Below are positions 50,201 to 57,269 of a stretch of 63,650 bases of DNA, in pieces. The DNA comes from Bordetella sp. (GTDB lineage Bacteria; Pseudomonadota; Alphaproteobacteria; Caulobacterales; Caulobacteraceae): the NCBI GenBank assembly GCA_017308115.1, contig JAFKFS010000025.1, positions 1 to 63,650 on the forward strand, written 5' to 3'. Under the pieces are notes generated by a model that was not told where the DNA came from, searched no databases, and saw only the letters and a list, made by a program, of their open reading frames with translations. Both the position numbers and the translations under genes were made by a program. How positions within the stretch are numbered: the stretch's first letter is position 1; every line of letters starts with the position of its first letter.

Positions 50201-50513
50201 CGACCCGTTCGACCCTGAAGTCGGGGTTCACGGGATCGCCGATGGAGATCTTGCCAACGAAGCCGTTGACCTCCAGCCGCTCGACCTCGACGTCGGCGTC
50301 GACGCCCCTGCGGTCCAGCCAGCCGACCAGCAGTTCGCGCGCCGCCGCGCGCCGGTTCAGATAGAGGGCCGCCGCCAGCGCAACCAGCACCGCCGCCGCG
50401 ATCAGCAAGGTCCGGACGGCCGTGCGGGCGCGCGACGTCTTCCTTCCCGACGACCCGCCGGTGGAATGAGCGGGTCCGGTGCCGGACCCGGTGGTGGCTC
50501 TGTCGTCGGTCAA
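47292..50513 (-). CDS. ydbH: YdbH family AsmA-like intermembrane lipid transport protein
   Basis: 1073 residues: one N-terminal membrane helix (VRTLLIAAAVLVALAAALYL) and a very long run of beta repeats ending in the YdbH/dicarboxylate-carrier C-terminal domain (NPP-like ILVEGVQLNELLRSANLQDKAEL region, then GGRLGVRFRINGRHD). This family forms a groove-lined beta-taco spanning the periplasm and moves phospholipid to the outer membrane. The start is TTG (50513). It is followed by ynbE and ydbL in the canonical order, which supports the call strongly. Confidence 0.88.
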   Translation of the reverse strand: MTDDRATTGSGTGPAHSTGGSSGRKTSRARTAVRTLLIAAAVLVALAAALYLNRRAAARELLVGWLDRRGVDADVEVERLEVNGFVGKISIGDPVNPDFRVERVEVDYALGLPWSKAGLGVTPSRIRLVRPIVRAAWKDGKLSLGSLDPLVEEFTGKPPQPESRAPLIIVEGGQARLDTEYGPVRVLADARIDDGKLMRLSGRMPAASLKSGGIEARGLAGVMEVTTVGDRTAVKLDARAERFAVAGVGGQGAAFSLSGDLPYPDMKTRRGDGRVDLTARLTADELAGAGTTARQAVATMELAGAVEGWLNAYSLKGEAKGTATADRLQGEDMEVRQAALDLGRLVLSTSGGTQAEAMKWRAASPLRLTAASGRFGQTRLTQAVIVSNALEAGGQGGAFEVQGPATLTVRRLATGDVTLDGARGRLDVDLVRDSITRISAAGALAADRVAAPVLGAPQADDLPELAELKRALAAFALDAPQVRLVSDNAGLELTLARPISVRPANGGELTLSAAGATPVLSLAAADPARGAFSVASARGGGLPEARFDGVQWRLTPGGFAATLKGRAVLDFGPAREVAFSTQGELASANGRLTYTARDCIPLSMRRLDLGENSVEALSGRACPTSAPLFVVQDGVWRARARLAAVAGAMPVFEVGLSDAEGELTVDGAPGGVSMRVAVAGAQVADTADPVRFLPLQARGEARLADETWTAGFDLSRLEHAVGRVEVRHDVRAEAGEAVISAPSLAFTAYGLQPSDLSPLAADYVKSPVEGSAGFEGRFGWTAGGAASSGVLTVPELDFTSPAGKVQGLKGRVEFTSLAPLITAPDQTLTADRVQTVTPLTDLRLSFGLDEKALTIGGGRIQAAGGRISVEPLSLPLTPGEGWGGVILVEGVQLNELLRSANLQDKAELDAVVSGRLPFTYDPQDGWRIVGGVLNGVRPGRLSIQPEVFDDLGAGGGANSAGLPPNTMQDLAYQAMQDLAISDLTAEVNSLDGGRLGVRFRINGRHDPPEREEMRMTIMDLIRRDFLSKKLNLPSDTPIDLTLDTTWNANQIIADLLEYARRGETPVLTTDETP

Positions 50514-50842
50514 GGCAGGACGGCGTTCAACTTAACGGAAAGGGAAGAACGCCACAGAATGCCCGACAACAACAGTCGTTGCATAATGAGCACTGCGACG
50601 TGACGTCAGCGCCACTACCAGGCGACATCGACTAGAAGAAGGCGACGTTTGGCGCATGACTCGCGCCGAACGCCAAATTTACTGCGCCTCATCGCCGTCA
50701 CGTTAACCAATCGTAACGTCCCGTCTTCCCAAGATGCGCCATGCGGGCTATACGGCTCGCTTCGCGTTGGCCGGGTGATCGGCGAACGCCTCGAGATTCG
50801 ACTGTTTTGGCGCGGAACGCGTCGCCGATCTGCCGGGGACCC
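50514..50842. other. 329-bp divergent promoter region, ydbH / M23 peptidase
   Basis: Noncoding. It contains a possible CtrA-like half-site pair at 50703-50716 (TTAACC then GTAA), several TCGTAACG/CGTTA segments and a TGCGAC...TGACGTCA palindrome at about 50594-50607. It should hold the promoters of both genes. Confidence 0.5.
50703..50716 (+). promoter_or_regulatory. Possible CtrA-like binding site
   Basis: TTAACCAATCGTAA resembles the CtrA consensus TTAA-N7-TTAA with the second half imperfect and the spacer one base short. It lies 127-140 bases upstream of the M23 peptidase ATG. Weak evidence. Confidence 0.25.
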
Positions 50843-52195
50843 ATGGCTCAGTTCGATCCTCGCCGCCAGCCTGTCCGGCTTGCGCCGCATCTGTTGACGA
50901 CGTGCGCCGCAGTCGGCATCGCCCTGTTCGCCGGTCGTGGCTATGAACAGGTGAAGGCCGAGGAAGTTCCGCCCCTCACGGCGGAGCAGATCGAATTCCT
51001 GGAAGCCCAGGCCTACGCCGCCGCCGCCGCTCCGGCCGGCATGACCGCCCCGGAAGCCATCCCCGTCCAGATTCGTCGCGGCGAGACCTTTGAGCAGGCC
51101 GTGCGCCGCACCGGGGTCGGCGCCGACGAGGCCAAGGCCGTGGCCGCCACCATCGCCAGCGCCTTCGACCTCAAAGACATGCGCGCGGGCCTGCGCTTCG
51201 AGACCGCCGTGTCCAAGCCCCGCGGCGGCCTGGGCGACGCCCGCCTGATCGGCCTGACCATGCGCACCGGCCCGGCCAGCCAGCTGACCGTGTCGCGCAG
51301 CTTCGACGGCGCGCTTCGCCTGCGCGCGCTGGACGAGAAGGTCGCCGAGGAAACCGTGGTCGCCAACGACAAGGTGCAGCGCTCCCTGTCGGCCAGCGCG
51401 CGCGAGCTGGGGGCCACCTCGGCCGTGGTGCGGCGCGCCAGCCAGCTGTTCGCCCACAAGTTCGACATGCAGCGCGACGTGCGCGCCTCGGACGAGTTCA
51501 CCCTGGTCTTCGACCGCAAGGTCACGGAATCGGGCCGCACGGTGGAGACCGGCGAGCTTCTCTACGCCGAGCTGAAGGGCCACGCCTTCTACCGCTTCCA
51601 GCCCGCCGGCTCGAATACGGCCCAGTATTTCGACGCCACCGGCAAGAACACCCGCACCGCCATGATGCGCACGCCGCTGCAGAATTTCCGCCGCGTCAGC
51701 TCCAACTTCGGCGTCCGCACCCATCCCATCTCGGGCTATCGCAAGATGCACCAGGGCATGGACTTCGCCGCCACGACCGGCACGCCCGTCGTGGCGCCCG
51801 CCGACGGCGTTGTGGTCGAGGCGCGTCGCTGGGGCGGCTACGGCAACTGGCTGCGCATCCGTCACGCCAACGGCCTGGAAAGCGGCTACGGCCACCTGTC
51901 CCGCTTCGCCTCGGGGATGCGCGCAGGTCAGCGCGTGACTCAGGGTCAGGTGGTGGCCTATGTGGGTTCGACCGGCGCTTCGACCGGTCCGCACCTGCAC
52001 TATGAAATCTGGCGCAACGGCCAGCGGATCAATCCGGCGGGCATCAAGACCCAGGAAGGCACCGTCCTGGCGGGGGCCGATCTGGCCGCCTTCCGCGCCG
52101 AGAAGGCCCGCATCGACCGCATCATCGCCGCCGGCGGCCAAAGTCGCCCGGTGATGCAGCAGGCCTCGACCGGCCTGCGTCCCGCCGAGAGCTGA
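50843..52195 (+). CDS. M23 family peptidoglycan endopeptidase
   Basis: 450 residues. N-terminal single membrane anchor (LTTCAAVGIALFAG), an OapA/LysM-like middle region (VQIRRGETFEQAV), and a C-terminal M23 domain. The zinc ligands are in MHQGMDFA (His, Asp) and PHLHYEIW (His-x-His). These lysostaphin-like enzymes cut peptide cross-links during growth and division. ATG 50843 chosen; the longer upstream frame has no coding character. It is divergent from ydbH and convergent with tadG. Confidence 0.92.
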   Translation: MAQFDPRRQPVRLAPHLLTTCAAVGIALFAGRGYEQVKAEEVPPLTAEQIEFLEAQAYAAAAAPAGMTAPEAIPVQIRRGETFEQAVRRTGVGADEAKAVAATIASAFDLKDMRAGLRFETAVSKPRGGLGDARLIGLTMRTGPASQLTVSRSFDGALRLRALDEKVAEETVVANDKVQRSLSASARELGATSAVVRRASQLFAHKFDMQRDVRASDEFTLVFDRKVTESGRTVETGELLYAELKGHAFYRFQPAGSNTAQYFDATGKNTRTAMMRTPLQNFRRVSSNFGVRTHPISGYRKMHQGMDFAATTGTPVVAPADGVVVEARRWGGYGNWLRIRHANGLESGYGHLSRFASGMRAGQRVTQGQVVAYVGSTGASTGPHLHYEIWRNGQRINPAGIKTQEGTVLAGADLAAFRAEKARIDRIIAAGGQSRPVMQQASTGLRPAES

Positions 52196-52217
52196 TTTCC
52201 CCTTCGGGACGCCGCCT

Positions 52218-53909
52218 TCAACCGACCAGTTGCGGAACGCCGCCCTGGTTCGGACAGCGTACGCCGTGCACCCAGACGTCCGCCTCGCCCAACCGGACGC
52301 CGAGCAACTCCAGCAGGGGCTGAATCAGGCCGTCCAGCACCGGCCCCAGCGGCGTCAGAATCCCCGCCAGAAGCTGGGTGACGAGGTGCAGCGGTATGCC
52401 CAGGGCCGTCAGCTGGGTGTCCCGCAGCAGGGTCGTCAGCAGGCCGTTGACGAACCCCTTCGCCTTGACGCTCTTGGGGGTCGCCGCTCCGATCTCCGCC
52501 CCGGTGAAGCGGAGTTCGGACCAATCCATATCCGCGACCTGAATATCCGCCCGGCCCTCGACGGTGATGAGCAGGACGGACGCCAGCTTGGCCGGACTGA
52601 CCTGAAGCTCGGACTTGAAGTCGCGCAGGCGCTTCTCGTCGATCTCGCCCAGACGCACCCGCGCCACGCCCGGCCGCGCCTCGATCAGCACGCGCGGCGT
52701 TCCCCGACACTCGACCGCCTTCAGCCGGGCCTCGGCGCTTGCGGCTTCGATCAGGATGGGGATTTTCACCTGGGCCAGCAGACCCAGGAGCGGCAGCTTG
52801 TCCAGCGCCGTCGCCTTCAGATAGAGGCGCGTCTGCACCGTGCGGATGATCGGCTCGCCCGTGCTCGTCACCGTCAGCCAGGGTGCGCGGTTGGGCCGCT
52901 CGCCTATGGCCAGCATCACGTCGAGGTCCGCCAAACCGGCCCGCGCGCCCACGTCCAGGGCCAGTTGACGGTCCTGATTGGCGGTCTGAAGCGTGGCCAT
53001 CAACAGGTCCATGGCCGAGACCTCGGCGTTCAGTCCGCGCCGCAGGCCGTCGCGGGCGTCCGCCTCGACCCCGATCAATTCGTCCAGCCTCACCACGGCG
53101 CTGGCAGGTAGACGGGTCAGCTTGCTCAGGGCGCTCTCGGCGCCCGCCCCGGCGACGGCCTCCAGGGCCTTCAGCACCTGCCCGGTCCGGGCTTCGTGCG
53201 CCAGCAGGGCGTCATAGTCGCCCGCCGTGACGCCCAACTCCGCAGCGAGCGCATCCGAGAACTGCAGCAGATCGACCCGCGCGTCCGCCAGGGCCCGGTA
53301 ATCCATGAACGTCAGGGACGCCTTGCTCCCCAGCAGGGCCGACAGCAGGGCGTTGGCCAGACCCCCGTCCAGCCCCGCCAGACGCGAGCCGATGGAGAAG
53401 ACGGCGCTGGGCGGGCCGCCCGGCAGGGCCGCCGTCGCCGACTTGGAAACCGTCACCGCGTCGCGCCCGAGAATCCAGCGGCCGAAATAGAGCGGCGCCG
53501 GAGCGCTCAGGACCACCCGCGCGGCGTTGGGCCGGCCCTCGCCAGGAACGAAACGCGCCGTCGGCTTCAGGCGCGGATCGGGCGTGTAGACGCCCCTCTG
53601 GACCTGCGCGCTCGCCAGGTCGCGCAGATTGTCCCCGGCCGTGGCGCGGGCGGCGGCCTCGGTCAGGTCGACGGAGCCGGACAGGGTTTGAGCCGCGGCC
53701 AGGGCGGACAGGTCCGCCGCGCCCTGGACCTCGCGTCCCTTCAGGACCATGGAGCCCACGTCCACCGCCAGGGCCGCCACGACGCAGATCAAGGCGCCGA
53801 AGACGGCGGCCATGACCGCGACTCCGCCTCGGTCGTCGTCCCAGCCGAGGCTCGCGGCCCCACTTAAGGCGCGGCTTGAAAGGCGGCTTGGGGGGCGGCG
53901 TCGGCGCAT
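52218..53909 (-). CDS. TadG-like pilus-assembly / secreted protein
   Basis: 563 residues. After a basic start, GGVAVMAAVFGALICVVAALAVDVG is a TadG/Flp-type N-terminal hydrophobic segment (here residues about 29-53), followed by KGREVQGAADLSALAAAQT. The rest is a long periplasmic region with repeated helical stretches and two Cys (KAVECRG, HGVRCPN). The ATG at 53909 follows GGAGGGCTGAG and lies one base after the TadE stop, so the pair is coupled. No other tad/cpa genes are in the window, so this is an isolated TadE-TadG pair. Confidence 0.8.
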   Translation of the reverse strand: MRRRRPPSRLSSRALSGAASLGWDDDRGGVAVMAAVFGALICVVAALAVDVGSMVLKGREVQGAADLSALAAAQTLSGSVDLTEAAARATAGDNLRDLASAQVQRGVYTPDPRLKPTARFVPGEGRPNAARVVLSAPAPLYFGRWILGRDAVTVSKSATAALPGGPPSAVFSIGSRLAGLDGGLANALLSALLGSKASLTFMDYRALADARVDLLQFSDALAAELGVTAGDYDALLAHEARTGQVLKALEAVAGAGAESALSKLTRLPASAVVRLDELIGVEADARDGLRRGLNAEVSAMDLLMATLQTANQDRQLALDVGARAGLADLDVMLAIGERPNRAPWLTVTSTGEPIIRTVQTRLYLKATALDKLPLLGLLAQVKIPILIEAASAEARLKAVECRGTPRVLIEARPGVARVRLGEIDEKRLRDFKSELQVSPAKLASVLLITVEGRADIQVADMDWSELRFTGAEIGAATPKSVKAKGFVNGLLTTLLRDTQLTALGIPLHLVTQLLAGILTPLGPVLDGLIQPLLELLGVRLGEADVWVHGVRCPNQGGVPQLVG

Positions 53910-53910
53910 C

Positions 53911-54330
53911 TCAGCCCTCCTCGACACGGATGACGGCGGCGCGGCGGATGGTGCGGGGCGGCGGCACGGTCAGCGGCGACAGGGCCATCAGCGGATGGCC
54001 GCCCGCGTCATAGGCGACCTCCAGCCGGAAGCGCCCCGGCTCGGCCCGCACCTCCACCACGGCGTCGTCGGCCTTGAGGCCGAGCGCCCTCAGCTGCGTC
54101 TCGACCACCTCCCGCGCCAGTTGATCGCGTTCCGCCGCGTCCAGTCCGGCGATCGCCGCCCGCGCGCCCTCGGATACGGCGGCCTGGATCGAATGGGCCA
54201 TCCAGAACCAGGAGCCGTAAACGATGATCCCCACCAGCAGCAGGAAAAGCACGGGCGCCACGAAGGCGAACTCGACCGCCGCAGCCCCTGTCCGGTCCCT
54301 CAGCCTGATACGCATGTCGTGCCGCATCAT
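53911..54330 (-). CDS. TadE family pseudopilin-like protein
   Basis: 139 residues. A short basic leader (RIRLRDRTG) precedes AAAVEFAFVAPVLFLLLVGIIVYG, in which GAAAVEFA is the TadE signature with the Glu typical of Flp-type prepilins. The C-terminal region is soluble. Starts at ATG 54330 or 54327 behind AGGAGG. Operon with the TadG-like gene. Confidence 0.88.
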   Translation of the reverse strand: MMRHDMRIRLRDRTGAAAVEFAFVAPVLFLLLVGIIVYGSWFWMAHSIQAAVSEGARAAIAGLDAAERDQLAREVVETQLRALGLKADDAVVEVRAEPGRFRLEVAYDAGGHPLMALSPLTVPPPRTIRRAAVIRVEEG

Positions 54331-54594
54331 CCCACCTCCTGACGGGAGAAGCGTCAGTTGAACAACTTAAAAGAGAATGTAGGCGATCGATGAAACCTGG
54401 AGGCGCACCGACGGCCAGATGGGAGCGCCAAGGGCAGAGCGCCCGCGCCCCGAGGGTGGGAACGCCGTCCGACCGCTGCCGCACCGGTCGCTCATCATTT
54501 CTAACCGCAACGACAGAATTTCTAAGTTATCCGCGCCGGCCTCACGTGCCTTATTGCGCGCCCAATCTCGACACTATTGCGGTGCAGCATCTCC

Positions 54595-57240
54595 ATGATC
54601 AGGCCTTCCCTGACCGTTCTCGCCTTTGTTTCCGCCGCAGGCGCGTGCGGCGCCGCACGCGCCCAGAGCGCCGAAAATCTAACAAGCCAGAGAGAGGGCG
54701 CCGCCGCTCATTCCGTGGCCGACGTCGTGGTGACCGGGTCCAACATCCGCCGGGCCAACACCGAGGGCTTCAACCCGGTCCAGGTGATCGGGCGCGAGGA
54801 GATCGAAAGCTCGGGCAAGTCGACGACGGCGGACCTGCTGCGCTCGATCTCGGCCAACACCGGCAACGGCTCGAACGAAACGCAGAACAGCGGCTGGTCG
54901 TCCGGCGCGGCGGGCATCGGCCTGCGCGGCCTGTCGCAGAAGAACACCCTGGTGCTGCTGAACGGGCGGCGCGTGGCCAACTACGGCTTCCCCGGCGGCG
55001 GCCTGTCGGACACCTTCGTCAACCTGAACGCCCTGCCGATGGTGGCGACCCAGCGGCTGGAGGTGCTGAAGGACGGCGCCTCGGCCGTCTATGGCTCGGA
55101 CGCGGTGGCGGGCGTGACCAACATCATCACCCGCCAGAATTTCCGAGGCCTGGAGTTCGGCGCCAGCTACGGCCTCGCCGATCAGGGCGGACTGGAGACC
55201 TCGACCGCCAAACTGGTCGCGGGCCACGGCGACCTGGAGACGGACGGCTACAACATCCTGCTGTCGCTGGAGGCCTATACCCGCGACCGGCTGGATCAGG
55301 ACCAGCGCGATCTGACCAAGTCGGGCATCTATACCGACCTGCCCGGCGGGCGCTGGAACGGCTGGTCGGCCAAGGGCGCGCGCTTCCTGGTCAACGGCCG
55401 CTCCGTGCCCTTCCTCGACGCCCAGGGCCAGTGCCCCGAGGGCATGGTGCTGACCGCCAGCGCCCCGATCGACGGCCTGGCGGGCGACACCTGCGCCATC
55501 AACCTGGCGCCGCACACGACGCTGATCCCCTCGACCGACCGCTATCAGGCCTATCTGTTCGGGACCAAGCGCCTGACGTCGCAGATCGAGGCCTTCGGCG
55601 AGGTGCTCTATTCCTATGTCGAGGGGGCGTCCCTGTTCGGCTCCAGCCCCTTCTTCACCCTGGAAGGCGGGCGCTTCGCGCTCAACGCCCAGACCGGGCT
55701 GGCCGAGCCGGTGTCCAACCTGCTGCCCGCCAACAATCCCTACAACCCCTACGGCGTCGCCACCCCGATCGAATACACCTTCTTCGACCTGGGCCGGACG
55801 CTGAAGACCAATGAGTCGAAGTCCTATCGCGCGCTGGGCGGCGTGCGCGGCCGCCATGACCGTTTCGACTGGGAGGCCGCCGTCTTCGCCTCGGGCAGCG
55901 ACGAGCGCGAGACGGTGTCGGGCGGCTTCGCCCATCGCTGGAACCTGGCCGACGCCTTGGCCAACGGCACGCTGAACCTGCATGAGCCCGGCGCCACGCC
56001 CCAGGCCGTGCTGGACGGCATCCGCCTGTCGACCCTGCGTCCGGCGGAGTCGCGTCTTTACGGAGCCGACTTCAAGATCTCGGGCGAACTGTTCAACCTG
56101 CCCGCCGGTCAGATCGGCTACGCCGCCGGGGTCGAGTTCCGCCATGAGAGCCTGGTGTCGCGCAATCCGTGGCAGATCGACGCCGGGCTGCAGATCCGCC
56201 CCGCCATCGCCGCCGTGGACGGCGAGCGCGACGTCTGGGCCGCCTACGCCGAGTTCAACATTCCGGTCCTGAGCAATCTGGATATCCAGGTCGCCGCGCG
56301 GGCCGACGAGTACAGCGACTTCGGCAGCGCCTTCTCTCCCAAGGCGGGCGTGCGGTGGAAGCCGCTGGACTGGCTGGCGCTGCGGGCCTCGGCCTCACGC
56401 GGGTTCCGGGCGCCGTCGCTGTCGGAGAACTCGGCCTCGACCATGATCTCCTACGGCTCGGTCATCGACCCCTATGATCCCGATCTGCCCAATTCGCGCC
56501 AGAGCCCGACCTTCTTCACCGTCGGCAACACCGATCTGGAGCCGGAAAAGACCCGTTCCTACAATCTGGGCGTCGTCTTCACCCCGACGCGCGACACGGC
56601 GCTGAGCATCGACTGGTATCAGATCAAGCTCGACAATCTGATCGGCACGGGAAACACCACCGCCATCGTCCAGACGAACGTCCCCGCCGACGTCATCCGC
56701 GACGCGCGCGGCAAGCTGCAAGCCGTCTACAACCGCTACCGCAACCTGACGGCGCTGGAGACCTCCGGGATCGACATCGACTTCAGCCAGCGCTGGCGCA
56801 CCGAGGGATGGGGGACGTTCACCGCCTCCAGCGCCTATACTCACCTGCTGGAATACAAGCGGCCGAACGCGGCGGGCGGGCCGCTGCTGGACTACGCCGG
56901 GTCGAACCGGGGCGCGGCCCTGCCGGCGCACAAGGCGACGACGCGTCTGGCCTGGAACCGCGACGTCTTCGACGCCAACCTGACCTGGTACTACACCTCG
57001 GGTTATGATCAGGTGCCGGAAGTCGGGGGACAATCGCGCGTGGACGCCTATCACCAGTTCGATCTGTATGCGGCGTGGTCCGGGCTGGAGCGCGTGACGC
57101 TCTACGCCAAGGTCGAGAACCTGCTGGACGAAGCGCCGCCCCACGACGCCTCCTTCCCCGGCGTCCGCGCCCCCTATGACTTCGGCCAGTACGATCTGCG
57201 CGGGCGCTATTTCCGCGTCGGCTTCGACGTCCGCTTCTGA
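54595..57240 (+). CDS. TonB-dependent outer-membrane receptor
   Basis: 881 residues with a signal peptide (SLTVLAFVSAAGACGAARA). The plug reads ADVVVTGSNIRR then QRLEVLKDGASAVYGSDAVAG, with LLNGRRV before it; the barrel ends in RVGFDVRF with the terminal Phe. The TonB-box-like stretch is the VADVVVTGS segment. Members of the Caulobacterales use such receptors for oligosaccharides, peptides or metal chelates; the substrate cannot be read. The M14 peptidase 30 bases downstream suggests peptide uptake. The ATG at 54595 lacks a strong ribosome site. Confidence 0.92.
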   Translation: MIRPSLTVLAFVSAAGACGAARAQSAENLTSQREGAAAHSVADVVVTGSNIRRANTEGFNPVQVIGREEIESSGKSTTADLLRSISANTGNGSNETQNSGWSSGAAGIGLRGLSQKNTLVLLNGRRVANYGFPGGGLSDTFVNLNALPMVATQRLEVLKDGASAVYGSDAVAGVTNIITRQNFRGLEFGASYGLADQGGLETSTAKLVAGHGDLETDGYNILLSLEAYTRDRLDQDQRDLTKSGIYTDLPGGRWNGWSAKGARFLVNGRSVPFLDAQGQCPEGMVLTASAPIDGLAGDTCAINLAPHTTLIPSTDRYQAYLFGTKRLTSQIEAFGEVLYSYVEGASLFGSSPFFTLEGGRFALNAQTGLAEPVSNLLPANNPYNPYGVATPIEYTFFDLGRTLKTNESKSYRALGGVRGRHDRFDWEAAVFASGSDERETVSGGFAHRWNLADALANGTLNLHEPGATPQAVLDGIRLSTLRPAESRLYGADFKISGELFNLPAGQIGYAAGVEFRHESLVSRNPWQIDAGLQIRPAIAAVDGERDVWAAYAEFNIPVLSNLDIQVAARADEYSDFGSAFSPKAGVRWKPLDWLALRASASRGFRAPSLSENSASTMISYGSVIDPYDPDLPNSRQSPTFFTVGNTDLEPEKTRSYNLGVVFTPTRDTALSIDWYQIKLDNLIGTGNTTAIVQTNVPADVIRDARGKLQAVYNRYRNLTALETSGIDIDFSQRWRTEGWGTFTASSAYTHLLEYKRPNAAGGPLLDYAGSNRGAALPAHKATTRLAWNRDVFDANLTWYYTSGYDQVPEVGGQSRVDAYHQFDLYAAWSGLERVTLYAKVENLLDEAPPHDASFPGVRAPYDFGQYDLRGRYFRVGFDVRF

Positions 57241-57269
57241 TCCCCTCTTCGCATCGAGACAATGACATC

